Shown: positions 51,742 through 61,022, numbered from the stretch's first letter. The stretch is DNA of 64,000 bases from Desulfococcus sp041737845 (GCF_041737845.1 NZ_JBGSQX010000018.1:62001-126000); one strand, 5' to 3'. A program made the numbers and translations. The notes: generated by a model not told the origin, from the sequence alone.

Positions 51742-52431
51742 TCAGTGGGCGTGCTCCATGGCACCGGTGAAATACATGATCGACAGAAGAAAGAAAACGA
51801 AGGCCTGAACCAGTGCGACAAAGATGCCCAGCGCCATGATGGGCAGGGGGGCAAAAAATGCGCCGGCCAGGGCGAACAAAATCCCCAGGACCAGTTCGTG
51901 CCCCATCATGTTGCCGAAAAGCCGGAAAGAGAGGGACAGAATTCTGGCGATGTGGCCGATGAGCTCGATGGGGAAAATGATGGGAACCATCCACCATACG
52001 GGCCCTAAAAAGTGCTTGATATAACCAATCCCGTGATACTTAATGCCGATGATGTGGGTGAAAACCACCACCACCAGCGCACAGGACAGGGTGGTGTTCA
52101 GGCTGGCCGTCGGCGGAAAGAATCCGGGAACGAGGCCGATCAGGTTGCCGATGAAGATATACATGAAGATCGTGGCGACCAACGGAAAGAGCCACCGCCC
52201 CTCTTCGCCGGTGATATCCACCATGAAGTCTTCGATGCCTGAAACCACGATTTCAAAAAGATTCTGCATTTTGTTCGGGACCATGGCGATGCCCTTGGCC
52301 GCCAGGAAGCCCAGTCCGACAAGAAGAAGCATCACCACCCAGGAATAAATGACGTGGGGATAAGCATGGGCAAAATGGCCCAGGCCAATGAGTTCGAACA
52401 GCTTGACGAAGAATAGATAGGGATGTTCCAC
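51742..52431 (-). CDS. atpB: ATP synthase Fo subunit a
   Basis: 229 residues with five or six membrane helices. The essential Arg is in LSLSFRLFGNMMGHELVLG; the N-terminal region shows FVPNKMQNLFE-like sequence (here MVPNKMQNLFEIVV). It forms the ion channel next to the c ring. Two bases separate its start from the stop of the subunit I gene. The F1 genes are not adjacent, so the operon is split in this genome. Confidence 0.95.
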   Translation of the reverse strand: MEHPYLFFVKLFELIGLGHFAHAYPHVIYSWVVMLLLVGLGFLAAKGIAMVPNKMQNLFEIVVSGIEDFMVDITGEEGRWLFPLVATIFMYIFIGNLIGLVPGFFPPTASLNTTLSCALVVVVFTHIIGIKYHGIGYIKHFLGPVWWMVPIIFPIELIGHIARILSLSFRLFGNMMGHELVLGILFALAGAFFAPLPIMALGIFVALVQAFVFFLLSIMYFTGAMEHAH

Positions 52432-52432
52432 C

Positions 52433-52819
52433 TTATACAGCCTCCTTCCAAAAAAGGTTTTTAAATTCGATCAGGGTTGCCAGCATGATACTGACGACAA
52501 CGACCGACAGCCCGATAAAAAGGCCTATGGGATTCACGATGTGCTTGAAGATGAGCACGAAAATGATCAGTCCGCTGATGATGAAGCGGACATAATATTT
52601 TGCCAGAATCACATTGTGCGAGGGTAAGTTGGCGGGAACAAGTGCGGTTCTCAGGGTTCGATACAATAGGTGGAAATTGACGGTGACGATGAGGCCGCCG
52701 CAGAAGATGCCGCCGGCAAATGCGGGTGTTGCCCAGAGAAGCCCGAGAGCGCTGGCAATGATCAGGAGTATCCAGTTCGTTCGTGTCACGAATTTTAATA
52801 AGCGCTGCTGGATCTTCAA
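52433..52819 (-). CDS. atpI: ATP synthase subunit I
   Basis: 128 residues with four hydrophobic segments and positively charged ends. Fits the ATP synthase I family found directly in front of atpB; it assists assembly of the c ring and possibly Mg2+ uptake. No catalytic motif is expected. Reading frame starts 19 bases after the AtpZ gene. Confidence 0.82.
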   Translation of the reverse strand: MKIQQRLLKFVTRTNWILLIIASALGLLWATPAFAGGIFCGGLIVTVNFHLLYRTLRTALVPANLPSHNVILAKYYVRFIISGLIIFVLIFKHIVNPIGLFIGLSVVVVSIMLATLIEFKNLFWKEAV

Positions 52820-52838
52820 AACCGTTTATGCTTTCCCG

Positions 52839-53057
52839 TCAGAATTTCCGGCTCTTCCTGATCGCAAGCCCGATATTTCGGTAGCCCGCGGCGATGCCGA
52901 GCCCTAAAAAAATCAACGTCAGCCAAGGATTGGTGTCGAACCGCCCGTCAAGATATACGCCGATGCCCAGGCCGATAAATATGGACAACGCGACCGACAA
53001 CCCGATGCTGCTGAAATACGCGAGTTCTTTCAGATACTGAAGATTTCGTTTAGCCAT
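52839..53057 (-). CDS. atpZ: AtpZ-like membrane protein
   Basis: 72 residues with two membrane helices and a short loop holding GIGVYLDGRFDTNPWLT, the AtpZ/AtpI signature (glycine-rich helix, then D-x-R/K-F near a Pro-Trp). AtpZ and AtpI form a small channel or assembly factor of Fo. First gene of the operon, with its own promoter. Confidence 0.85.
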   Translation of the reverse strand: MAKRNLQYLKELAYFSSIGLSVALSIFIGLGIGVYLDGRFDTNPWLTLIFLGLGIAAGYRNIGLAIRKSRKF

Positions 53058-53093
53058 TTATGGGAAAAAACCCGCCTGTAATTTAAGGTTTGT

Positions 53094-53122
53094 CGTTTAA
53101 CACAGGTCGGTCTCCAAGTCAA
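53094..53122 (-). promoter_or_regulatory. Probable promoter of the atpZ-I-B-E operon
   Basis: Minus strand TTGACT (53117-53122), 17 bases, TAAACG (53094-53099), about 40 bases before ATG 53057. Confidence 0.45.
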
Positions 53123-53247
53123 CGAAAATTCGACCGCCTCTCATACTTCCAGATGAAGATTTCCGCCCGCGCCGCCGCCCGCCGAACGCTGGTGCACCGG
53201 GCTTCTCCGCACCGACTCGCGGCACCCCGGCATGAAAATCGGCACCC

Positions 53248-54051
53248 TCAGATGAGGATGTCGGATGCATTGAAAACCGGCCCGTCGACGCAGGCATGCA
53301 GGTATGTTTCCGGATCCGCCGCCGCCGCCACCGCGCAGCCCAGGCATGCACCCATGCCGCAGCCCATCATGGTTTCGATGGAAATCTGGCAGGGAATGCC
53401 GTATTTCCCGGCGATATGGCTCGTCGCCCGCAGCATGGGAAGCGGGCCGCAGGCATAGATCAGGTCCGGCCGGCGGTCTCTCACGGCCCTTTCGAGAGGA
53501 CCGGTCACCACGTCCTTCTCTCCGGCCGTGCCGTCGTCCGTGGTGATATTGAGCGTTTGGACGCCCATGGTGAAGAAATCGTTCATGCACAACAGGTCAT
53601 CCTTGGAGCGGCCGCCGATAAAGACCATGCAGCGGGAGGTGTCGAACCCCTTTTCCCGGAGCGTTTCCGTCAGAAAGCACATGGGCGCGACACCGATCCC
53701 TCCGGCGACGATAAAGATCGTTCCAGGCTTTTCGGGAAGGCCGAAACCGCGGCCCAGAGGCCCCAGAAGACTCAGGCCGTCGCTCTTCCCGCACATGGCG
53801 AGTCGCTCCGTCCCCGTCCCGACGACCTTGTACAGGATCTCGAGGCCATAGACGGTCCCCGCTTCCGAGCGGATCAGACGGTGTATGGAAAACGGCCGCC
53901 GCAACAGGGGGTTCATCCGGTCCGTCACCCGGACCATCACGAACTGGCCGGGTTTTGACCGTGCGTAGTCGGGATGGCACGTCAGCCCCATGCGGAAATA
54001 TCCGGAGCATTCAATGCGGTTCCACAAAACCCGAACGCGTTCCTGTCTCAT
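53248..54051 (-). CDS. pyrK: Dihydroorotate dehydrogenase electron transfer subunit
   Basis: 267 residues from ATG 54051 (GGGGGATGA upstream, overlapping the previous stop). FAD-binding part with RRPFSIHR; NAD-binding part with VAGGIGVAPMCFL. The [2Fe-2S] site is CGMGACLGC plus a later Cys in YLHACVDGPVF. It passes electrons from dihydroorotate dehydrogenase PyrDB to NAD+ in pyrimidine synthesis; pyrD would be expected next to it but the downstream region 53058-53247 has no gene. Confidence 0.9.
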   Translation of the reverse strand: MRQERVRVLWNRIECSGYFRMGLTCHPDYARSKPGQFVMVRVTDRMNPLLRRPFSIHRLIRSEAGTVYGLEILYKVVGTGTERLAMCGKSDGLSLLGPLGRGFGLPEKPGTIFIVAGGIGVAPMCFLTETLREKGFDTSRCMVFIGGRSKDDLLCMNDFFTMGVQTLNITTDDGTAGEKDVVTGPLERAVRDRRPDLIYACGPLPMLRATSHIAGKYGIPCQISIETMMGCGMGACLGCAVAAAADPETYLHACVDGPVFNASDILI

Positions 54052-54884
54052 TTCATCCCCCCAAAGGTTATTCCCGGCCCGGGAGCGGCTGCGCCGGAAT
54101 CGGATATGAGTTCCCCCACGAAACTCCCCACCGCCACCCGGCTCTTTATCCTGACGGGTATGTGCCGGTGATCGGCCGACACCCACAGCTCTATTTTGGC
54201 ATTCCGGCTCTTGCTGAAGACGCCGCCCACATGTTTGAGATCGGGATCCAGACGATAGGTGTCATAGTCCCTGCCGTTCACCCGGATCGTCTCCCTTCCG
54301 AGCACCCTCACCCGCCCGAGAACGCATTTCTTGCCGTCGCTCACGGGCCGATCGACCACCTTCCCCGTCGCCAGGCCGACGGTGCGGACGAAATAGAAGG
54401 CGCCGAGCGGATCGAAGGCGCCCGACATCAGCGCCACGGGGTTCCTCGGACTGCCGAAATTGGTATATACCGCCGTCTTGCGATGCCAGTCGAACCGGAC
54501 GATGATATCGCCCTCATGGCGCCCTTCCCGCTGCTTTTTCCGGTACAGGATCGAATGGTCCATGGAAAGGTCCGTAAAGGACTCGATGCGGTTACGGACC
54601 TTGTAAATCTTGTCCAGGAAGCTGTTGGTCCCGGCGGTCAGCACGAACCGGCGGACGCTCCGGCCCTCCAAGGATGCATCGGGCAGCACCTCAAGGGTCG
54701 CCTCTCCCGCGGTGATGAACTCCCATTTTAGGGCGTAGACCAAGCGCTCGCCGGGCTGAAAGGCCGCCAGACCTTCCGGAGGGGCCTCCGCCGCGGCGAC
54801 CCGCCCCATCATGCACCCCAGGGCCAGGAGCGCTCCTGCGGACGCCCGGAGGCGCAACCCCATCGATCGCCCGAGCCACCTCAC
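54048..54884 (-). CDS. DUF3108-domain exported protein
   Basis: 278 residues. A signal peptide (about 1-32, with hydrophobic ALLALGCMMGRVAAAEA) sends it to the periplasm. The mature part begins FQPGERLVYALKWEFITAGEA, quoted as GERLVYALKWEF, the start of DUF3108, and contains HIPVRIKSRVAVGSF near the C-terminus, a beta-barrel-like all-beta domain. Function unknown; sometimes found with lipid or outer membrane genes. It overlaps pyrK and the lipoprotein gene by four bases each. Confidence 0.85.
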   Translation of the reverse strand: MRWLGRSMGLRLRASAGALLALGCMMGRVAAAEAPPEGLAAFQPGERLVYALKWEFITAGEATLEVLPDASLEGRSVRRFVLTAGTNSFLDKIYKVRNRIESFTDLSMDHSILYRKKQREGRHEGDIIVRFDWHRKTAVYTNFGSPRNPVALMSGAFDPLGAFYFVRTVGLATGKVVDRPVSDGKKCVLGRVRVLGRETIRVNGRDYDTYRLDPDLKHVGGVFSKSRNAKIELWVSADHRHIPVRIKSRVAVGSFVGELISDSGAAAPGPGITFGGMK

Positions 54885-55486
54885 AGGCCCGCGGCCCGGA
54901 GCAACCTGTCTCCGCCCAGGTCCTGAAGCGGGCCGAGTGGCCGCTTCTCATCGATCAGTTCGTCAATATTGGGCTTCCCACCGCTCAGCTTATACACCAC
55001 CAGGTCTCCCTTAAGAATGATGAACGCATTGAATTCCCACCCGCTTACCTTCGTCTTGCGCCGGAAGCCGAAGAGGTCCATGAGAACATTGCCGAAACGC
55101 TCTTCATGAGATTTCTTCAACGCAAGCTCGTATGCCGTGCACGCATCCTTTGCGGCCAGGCAGTCCTGAACGCCCTCGTCGAGGTCTGATTTGGTGATGG
55201 AGTTGTTGGGCAAAAACCGGTGAAGGAGCTCAATGTAGGTCAGCAGGGTGATATTGGGGGTGACAAAGGGGTCGTAGCCGATCTGTTTCAGGTCCGCCAC
55301 CGTCGTTTTGTAGGGAACAATCGTGTTGAAGGTGGTCCTGGCCTCGTCATAGGAACTCCAGGTCGTTATCGTATCGCGCTTGGCGCTGGGAAGCCAGCTA
55401 CTGCATCCGACAAAGAGAACGCAAATAAGCAGCATTCCCACGGCCCGATGCCCAGGCATCTTTTCTGAACCGGCTTCCAAGCTCAT
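54881..55486 (-). CDS. Putative lipoprotein of unknown function
   Basis: 201 residues from ATG 55486 (GGGGGAC upstream; 55489 is an adjacent alternative). The lipobox LFVGC-SS near residue 28 shows a lipid-anchored periplasmic or outer-membrane protein. The rest (for example DLKQIGYDPFVTPNIT) has no recognised domain, though RFLPNNSI and a Cys pair DCLAAKDAC (two Cys) may form a disulfide. It starts the three-gene overlap lipoprotein-DUF3108-pyrK. Confidence 0.8.
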   Translation of the reverse strand: MSLEAGSEKMPGHRAVGMLLICVLFVGCSSWLPSAKRDTITTWSSYDEARTTFNTIVPYKTTVADLKQIGYDPFVTPNITLLTYIELLHRFLPNNSITKSDLDEGVQDCLAAKDACTAYELALKKSHEERFGNVLMDLFGFRRKTKVSGWEFNAFIILKGDLVVYKLSGGKPNIDELIDEKRPLGPLQDLGGDRLLRAAGL

Positions 55487-55489
55487 CAT

Positions 55490-56080
55490 CGTCCCCCTTT
55501 ATCCGTTTGTCCCCATTATCCTGTTTCGACGCGAAGGTCAACACGGACCGATTGCCGGCCGAGACCCATCCGATGCCATCTTCCCATGGATTCGAATGTT
55601 ATCGTTTCCAAAACAAATTGTTACATCGCTTCCCCTCCGATGGATCATTACAGCCCATTGCGAAAAATGTCGCTCGTGTCGGAAACGGGCTGCCGTGAAT
55701 CAGTGCCTCAAGGCGAATGATATCTCTCCTAACTTTCCGGTTTTGATTTCGATATTTTCATCCAACCTTTTTATGCTCTCACCCCTTCCATATCGGAAGA
55801 GCTTTTTATTGACAGATATGTTGAAATGGGATTAATAGAAACGCTTTGACCAGCAAGTGAAAACTCAAGAGAGAGATCGCAGCAACCAGGATGAGGTTGA
55901 CGGTGCGTCGCCGGCCGTCCCCGTTGTCCGCAGCATCGCCAGCGCCGGCAATTCCCGCTCGCCTGAAACGGCGCCCTCCGTTCACCCAAGACCTGCGGAG
56001 GCCCGCAAACGGTTAAAGCCGGGTTATCGGTCGAAACGGAGAACCGAGACCCACAACAAATAAACGAGAGGTAATTGAAT
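55490..56080. other. 591-base intergenic region between lipoprotein and metF genes
   Basis: Must hold divergent promoters. No open frame with recognisable protein was found. 55760-55850 is AT-rich. Some GC-rich inverted segments occur at 55900-56020 but no known riboswitch was confirmed. Confidence 0.4.
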
Positions 56081-57022
56081 ATGAAATCAGGCAGTAATTT
56101 GGAGAAGGTACTGAGAGCCGGACATTTTGCTTTCACAGGTGAACTCGGACCCCCGCGCGGCGCCAATGTGGAAGAAGTGAGACATAAAGCTCGCTACTTG
56201 AAGGGGATGGTCGATTCCGTCAACATCACGGACAATCAGACGGCCATGGTCCGGATGTCCAGCTGGGCGGCTTCACTGATCGCTATTCAAGAAGGCCTCG
56301 AACCCAATTACCAGATGGTCTGCCGTGACCGCAACCGGCTCGCCATGCAGGGAGACATTCTGGGGGCCTCGGCCCACGGTATCCGCAACATCCTGGCCCT
56401 TTCGGGGGACCACCAGCAGTTCGGGGATCATCCCAACGCCAAGGGCGTCTTCGATATCGACTCTACCCAGCTGATTTCAGCCATCAAGAAGATGCGGGAT
56501 GAATCCAAATTCATGAGCGGTCAGAAAATAGACGTCGCCCCCAAATTTTTTATCGGCGCCGCCGCCAACCCGTTTGCCGAGCCCTTTGAATGGCGGGTTC
56601 ACCGCCTGGCCAAGAAAATCGAGGCCGGTGCGGATTTTATCCAGACCCAGTGCATCTACAACATGAAAAAAATGCGGGAATGGGTCAGGATGGCCAACGA
56701 AATGGGTCTCACGGAGAAGGTGTACATCCTGGCCGGCGTCACCCCCATGAAGAGCCTTGGTATGGCCCGATACATGAAAAACAACGTCCCCGGAATGGAC
56801 GTACCCGACGAGGTCATCGATCGCCTGAAGGGCGCCCCCAAGGGCAAACATGCGGAGGAGGGCATCAAAATGGCCTGCGAACAGATCGCGGAGTTCAAAG
56901 AGATGAAAGGCGTCGCGGGCGTCCATCTCATGGCCATCGAGTGGGAGCACAAGGTCCCTGAAATCGCCGAGCTGGCGGGCATGCTTCCCAGACCCACCTT
57001 TGACGACGCGCCGGTGGAATAG
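56081..57022 (+). CDS. metF: Methylenetetrahydrofolate reductase
   Basis: 313 residues from ATG 56081 (GAGAGG upstream). The TIM-barrel MTHFR family is shown by the start AFTGELGPPRGANVEEV, VNITDNQTAMVRMSS, ILALSGDHQQFGDHP, GADFIQTQCIYN and ILAGVTPMKSLGMARYM. It reduces methylene- to methyl-tetrahydrofolate with FAD, in methionine synthesis and in the Wood-Ljungdahl pathway used by many sulfate reducers in either direction. The MetV partner and other Wood-Ljungdahl genes are not adjacent. A strong terminator follows. Confidence 0.93.
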   Translation: MKSGSNLEKVLRAGHFAFTGELGPPRGANVEEVRHKARYLKGMVDSVNITDNQTAMVRMSSWAASLIAIQEGLEPNYQMVCRDRNRLAMQGDILGASAHGIRNILALSGDHQQFGDHPNAKGVFDIDSTQLISAIKKMRDESKFMSGQKIDVAPKFFIGAAANPFAEPFEWRVHRLAKKIEAGADFIQTQCIYNMKKMREWVRMANEMGLTEKVYILAGVTPMKSLGMARYMKNNVPGMDVPDEVIDRLKGAPKGKHAEEGIKMACEQIAEFKEMKGVAGVHLMAIEWEHKVPEIAELAGMLPRPTFDDAPVE

Positions 57023-57062
57023 CCTTCCCGCACACCGCGCCGCCGCTCCGACACAGACATCC

Positions 57063-57113
57063 AGGCCGCCTGAACCCCCCGCCCCCCGGGGGCGGATTCA
57101 AGCGGCCTTTTTT
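57063..57113 (+). terminator. Strong intrinsic terminator after metF
   Basis: Arms AGGCCGC...TGAA...CCGCCCCC and GGGGGCGG...TTCA...GCGGCCT pair over more than 18 bases with small bulges, followed by TTTTTT. Confidence 0.85.
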
Positions 57114-57116
57114 CAT

Positions 57117-57638
57117 TCAGGACGTGGTGCGGACAAACCCCTCTTCCAGGGCCTTGCGAAGGGATTTGATCTCCGCCACGACCCGAAATATCTCCGGGTC
57201 TGTTTCCCCACCCCCCCTTCTCAAAATGGCCGTCTGCGCCGGACAGAGATACCAGGTGCAGATCCACGGCCGGCAGAGCCGATCCAGCCGGCACCCCCTT
57301 GGACCCCAATAACGGCAGATCTCGTCCCAGGCGGAAATGGGCTGGGCCTCCGGCACCGGCAGACCGGCAAGGTGCAGCACCAGGAGGTCCGCGGTATCGA
57401 ACCAGATCTTGGCCCCCAGGCAGCATGGCTCGGGGCAATGACGGCAGGTGCTCCGGCACAGGGCGTCCAGCAGGGGCGACGCCAGCGCCAGCCGGTTACG
57501 AACAGCCCCGGCCGTCTCGGCAAGCGACGCGATCGCCGTTCCGTGTCGGGCCGCGAGCCAGGCGATGCTTCGGTTGACCTCGATCCAGACGTCCCGATCC
57601 CCCCAGGGCGGGCATCGAAGAGGTTCCACCGGTGTCAT
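57117..57638 (-). CDS. YkgJ-like cysteine-cluster protein
   Basis: 173 residues from ATG 57638 (GGAGAAGAGG upstream). The cysteine pattern CRSTCRHCPEPCC, then DLLVLHLAG, CRYWGPRGCRLDRLCRPWIC and WYLCPAQ is that of the YkgJ-type zinc/iron-chelating domain, with at least ten cysteines. Function is unknown; the family is thought to bind Zn or an Fe-S cluster. It begins 17 bases after the comM stop, so both genes are likely in one transcript. Confidence 0.8.
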   Translation of the reverse strand: MTPVEPLRCPPWGDRDVWIEVNRSIAWLAARHGTAIASLAETAGAVRNRLALASPLLDALCRSTCRHCPEPCCLGAKIWFDTADLLVLHLAGLPVPEAQPISAWDEICRYWGPRGCRLDRLCRPWICTWYLCPAQTAILRRGGGETDPEIFRVVAEIKSLRKALEEGFVRTTS

Positions 57639-57655
57639 CCTCTTCTCCACGGCGA

Positions 57656-59188
57656 CTAAGGCCGTCCCCTGCGATCCAGACTCCGGTACTGGATGGCCTC
57701 GGAAAGATGGTCGATGCGGACCGTCTCCGACCCGTCCAGGTCGGCGATGGTCCGGCTGATCTTGAGGATGCGGTTGTAGGCCCGGGCCGAGAGGCCCAGC
57801 CGGCTCACGGCGGTGGCCAGAAGGTCCGCGGATGCCTTGTCGATGGCGCAGTGCTTTCGGATATGGCGGCTGCCCATCTGGGCGTTGCAGTGGATGTTGG
57901 CCCGGGAAAAACGACGCGTCTGCAACGTGCGCGCGGCGGAGACCCGACGGCGGATGGCAGGCGATGACTCCGCCGGCGTTCCGGCGGCAAGCTCCTGGTA
58001 CGGCACGGCCGGGACCTCCACGTGGATGTCGATCCGGTCCAGGAGCGGCCCGGAGATCCGGGATCGGTAGCGGTCGATCTGGCTCGGGGAGCATCGGCAC
58101 TCGTGGGCCGCATCCCCCTGGTATCCGCACGGGCAGGGATTCATGGCGGATATGAGCATGAATGCGGCGGGATAGGTCAGGCTGGAGTTGACCCTCGAGA
58201 TGGTGACGGAGAGGTCTTCCAGGGGCTGGCGGAGCACCTCCAGGACATTCTTCTTGAATTCCGGCAGTTCGTCGAGAAAGAGAACCCCGTTGTGGGCGAG
58301 ACTGACCTCGCCCGGACGGGGGATCCGACCGCCGCCGATGAGGCCCGCGTCCGAGATCGTATGGTGGGGCGACCGAAACGGCCTCCGGACCACCAGGGCC
58401 TGGTCCTTTTCCAGGCCTCCGACCACGCTGTAAATCCGGGTGGTCTCGATGGATTCGTCGAAGGTCATGGGCGGCAGGATGGAGGGGATCCGCCGGGCCA
58501 GCATGGTCTTCCCCGAGCCGGGCGGGCCGATCATCATGAGATTGTGCGCCCCGGCCGCCGCGACCTCGAGGGCCCGCTTGACGTGCTCCTGGCCCATGAC
58601 GTCGGAAAAGTCATCCCCATAGTGCTCCGATTCGGAAAACACCTCGTCGAGATTGGCCTCGACCGGCGGGATGGCCGCGAGCCCCCGGTAAAAGTCGACC
58701 ACCTGGGCAAGGTGGGTGACGGGCAGCACGGAGATCTCCCTTACCACGGCGGCCTCCCGGCTGTTGTCCCGGGGAACCATGATCCCCCGATACCCGGCCC
58801 GCAGGGCGGTCAATGCCGCTGGGAGCGCGCCCCGGACCGGTTTGACCCGGCCGTCCAGGGAGAGTTCGCCCATGATCATATAGTCCGCCAGGACGTCCTT
58901 CGGGATGAGGCCCAGTGCGGCAAGAATCCCCAGGGCAATCGGAAGGTCCAGACCCGTGCCCTCTTTTTTGATGTCGGCAGGGGCCAGGTTGATGGTGATC
59001 CGATCGTCGGGAAAGGCATACCCGGAATTCTGGATGGCGGCCTTGACCCGCTCCTTGCTCTCCTTGACCGATGCCTCGGGCAGGCCGACCGTCGTAAAGG
59101 AAGGCAGCCCCGCCGAGATGTCCACCTCCACCTCCACCACATAGGCATCGATGCCGATCACCGCACCGCTCGACACTTTGGATAGCAC
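57656..59188 (-). CDS. comM: YifB/ComM-family AAA+ ATPase (Mg chelatase-like)
   Basis: 510 residues. N-terminal ChlI/Lon-like domain starting MLSKVSSGAVIGIDAYVVEVE (quoted to VVEVE), then Walker A GPPGSGKTMLARR near residue 220, Walker B GVLFLDELPEF, and the C-terminal domain with RAYNRILKISRTIADL. A zinc-like CPCGYQGDAAHECRC insert is typical. It helps branch migration during integration of incoming DNA in natural transformation. Normal length, all motifs intact. Confidence 0.94.
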   Translation of the reverse strand: MLSKVSSGAVIGIDAYVVEVEVDISAGLPSFTTVGLPEASVKESKERVKAAIQNSGYAFPDDRITINLAPADIKKEGTGLDLPIALGILAALGLIPKDVLADYMIMGELSLDGRVKPVRGALPAALTALRAGYRGIMVPRDNSREAAVVREISVLPVTHLAQVVDFYRGLAAIPPVEANLDEVFSESEHYGDDFSDVMGQEHVKRALEVAAAGAHNLMMIGPPGSGKTMLARRIPSILPPMTFDESIETTRIYSVVGGLEKDQALVVRRPFRSPHHTISDAGLIGGGRIPRPGEVSLAHNGVLFLDELPEFKKNVLEVLRQPLEDLSVTISRVNSSLTYPAAFMLISAMNPCPCGYQGDAAHECRCSPSQIDRYRSRISGPLLDRIDIHVEVPAVPYQELAAGTPAESSPAIRRRVSAARTLQTRRFSRANIHCNAQMGSRHIRKHCAIDKASADLLATAVSRLGLSARAYNRILKISRTIADLDGSETVRIDHLSEAIQYRSLDRRGRP

Positions 59189-59530
59189 ACCCGTCTCCTC
59201 TTTATTTTGAAGCTGTCAGGCTGAAGGAAAACGGAAAGATTACAGTCTTCAGCCTTCGGTCTTCAGCCTTCAGCCTATTTTTCCAAATCATAACAGAGCG
59301 CTGGAGCGAGCACAATGTATTTATCCCGCCCGAAGCCCCCGAAGTTTTTCCGGAATGTGTTGCCAAATCCTTGAACATTAGGCTAAAAGTGGTTAGAAAT
59401 AACCATGCGGACGAACGATGTGCGGGAATATCGAGGCGGCGTCGACATCCGGCCCCGGACGAGGATCACCGGCGGATCATCCGGCACCCCTTGGATTGGA
59501 ACCGTCAACAGGAGTTGGAGGAGACACCCG
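59189..59530. other. 342-base control region between comM and lpxC
   Basis: Divergent promoters are expected. It holds AGGCTGAAGG (59219-59228) and its complement CCTTCAGCCT (59267-59276), together with tandem copies of CTTCAGCC between 59251 and 59276. No gene or RNA was recognised. Confidence 0.5.
59219..59276. repeat. CTTCAGCC tandem repeat and inverted arm
   Basis: The run CTTCAGCCTTCGGTCTTCAG and the following CCTTCAGCC contain three CTTC-AGCC-like units; the left arm AGGCTGAAGG pairs with the last unit to give a 10-bp stem. It could be a simple-sequence repeat or a weak hairpin. Confidence 0.6.
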
Positions 59531-60448
59531 ATGCAAACCCATCAGCAAACCCTGGCCAGGCCCGTTTCCTGTTCCGGTCTGGGTGTCCATTCCGGTAAAA
59601 CCGTCAACCTGACCATCCAGCCGGCCCCCATCAACCACGGCATTCAATTCTCCCGGACAGACCTGCCGGGCAGCCCCAGAATCTCGGCCCATTTCAACCG
59701 GGTCGTGGACACCAGTCTGGCGACGGTCATCGGGGCCGACGGATGCATCGTCTCCACCATCGAACACCTGATGGCGACCTTTGCCGGCCTTGCCATCGAC
59801 AATGCACTGGTGGAGATCGATTCCTATGAGATCCCCATCATGGACGGAAGCGCCGGCCCCTTCACCCGCCTGGTCCGGTCGGGAGGCACGGCGGCTCAGA
59901 AAGGCCCCAAATGCTATTTCAGGGTCAAGGAACCGATCACCCTCGAGGAAAACGAAAAATCGGTCACCATCTATCCGGCCCCCGTCTACAAAATCACCTG
60001 CACCATCGAATTTTCGCATCCCCTGATCCAGCGGCAGACCTATACCCTTGAGGTCACGCCCGAACGCTTCGAAAAAGAGATCAGCAGCGCCCGAACCTTT
60101 GGATTTCTCCACGAGGTCGAATATATGAAACGCTACGGCCTCGCCCGGGGCGGATCTCTCGACAATGCCGTCGTCGTCTCGGAAGACGGTGTGGTCAACG
60201 AGGGTGGCCTCCGGTTTCCGGACGAGTTCGTCCGCCACAAGATCCTCGACTGCCTGGGTGATTTTTCTCTGCTGGGGTTGCCCATACTGGGCCATATCGT
60301 CGCCCATCGCTCCGGGCATGCCTTCAACCATGCATTCCTGAAAACCTTCTTCCATCAGAAGGGATCATGGGAAACCCTCACCCTCGACAGCGCCTGCGGA
60401 ATCGCGCCGGCCCGGGAAGAGGGCGGCCTCCGGAGTCAGCCTTTCTGA
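59531..60448 (+). CDS. lpxC: UDP-3-O-acyl-N-acetylglucosamine deacetylase
   Basis: 305 residues from ATG 59531 (GGAGGAG upstream). Zn2+ ligands and catalytic residues are present: SGLGVHSGKTV at the start, STIEHLMATFAGL, EIPIMDGSAGPF, RHKILDCLGDFSLLG and the C-terminal AHRSGHAFNHAF. It carries out the committed step of lipid A synthesis, so the cell has a lipopolysaccharide outer membrane. The DUF4390-ntrY-ntrX genes follow in the same direction. Confidence 0.95.
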   Translation: MQTHQQTLARPVSCSGLGVHSGKTVNLTIQPAPINHGIQFSRTDLPGSPRISAHFNRVVDTSLATVIGADGCIVSTIEHLMATFAGLAIDNALVEIDSYEIPIMDGSAGPFTRLVRSGGTAAQKGPKCYFRVKEPITLEENEKSVTIYPAPVYKITCTIEFSHPLIQRQTYTLEVTPERFEKEISSARTFGFLHEVEYMKRYGLARGGSLDNAVVVSEDGVVNEGGLRFPDEFVRHKILDCLGDFSLLGLPILGHIVAHRSGHAFNHAFLKTFFHQKGSWETLTLDSACGIAPAREEGGLRSQPF

Positions 60449-60452
60449 CATC

Positions 60453-61022
60453 ATGGCGCTTTCGAAATACCGGAACATCGGCGTCATCTGCTTTCTGACC
60501 CTGATGCTGCAGTTCCCCGCGGCGGTTGTCCGGGGGGCGGTCATCGCAGACATTTCCGTCACGAACAGCCGGGAGGACCTGCTGCTCTACCTGAAGGTCA
60601 AGGACGCCTTCACGAGGCCGATCCTGGATGCCGTGTCGAGCGGCCTCCCCACCACCTTCTCGTTCTTCATCATCCTTGAGGAGGTCCGATGGCTCTGGGC
60701 CAACCAGACCCTGGCGGAAGAGACCCTCTCTCATACGATCAAGTATTCCAACCTCAAAAAGGAATTCACCGTGAGGCGATCCTGGGAAGAGGAGATTCCC
60801 GTGCCCCTGAAAACAATCGAGGAGGCCCGGGAGCGGATGACCCGGATCGACGGATTCAAGGTGGTCCGGCTGGACCGCCTCAAGAAGGGCAAAACCTACC
60901 GGATCCAGGCCAAAGCCAAACTCAGCAAAATGAATCTGCCGTTTTATCTCCGCACCATCATGGTGATGGCGTCCATGTGGGAGTTCGAAACCGACTGGCA
61001 CACCATCGAATTCACATACTGA
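60453..61022 (+). CDS. DUF4390-domain protein
   Basis: 189 residues. A signal peptide (about 1-28, LTLMLQFPAAVVRGA) is followed by IADISVTNSREDLLLYLKVKDAF (in part), the DUF4390 start; WHTIEFTY ends it. All-beta, likely periplasmic. Function unknown; in deltaproteobacteria this gene regularly lies between lpxC or related genes and an NtrY-like kinase, as here. It starts four bases after the lpxC stop. Confidence 0.85.
   Translation: MALSKYRNIGVICFLTLMLQFPAAVVRGAVIADISVTNSREDLLLYLKVKDAFTRPILDAVSSGLPTTFSFFIILEEVRWLWANQTLAEETLSHTIKYSNLKKEFTVRRSWEEEIPVPLKTIEEARERMTRIDGFKVVRLDRLKKGKTYRIQAKAKLSKMNLPFYLRTIMVMASMWEFETDWHTIEFTY

Noticed and set aside
55900..56040. GC-rich stretch before metF with AAGACCTGCGG, slightly like the B12-box AGACCTGCC.
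   Set aside because: Only a few bases match and the rest of the cobalamin riboswitch core is not visible.
57638..58130. Longer in-frame extension of the YkgJ-like gene into comM.
   Set aside because: The extension is Arg/Pro-rich shadow sequence of comM; ATG 57638 has a proper ribosome site and sits after the comM stop.
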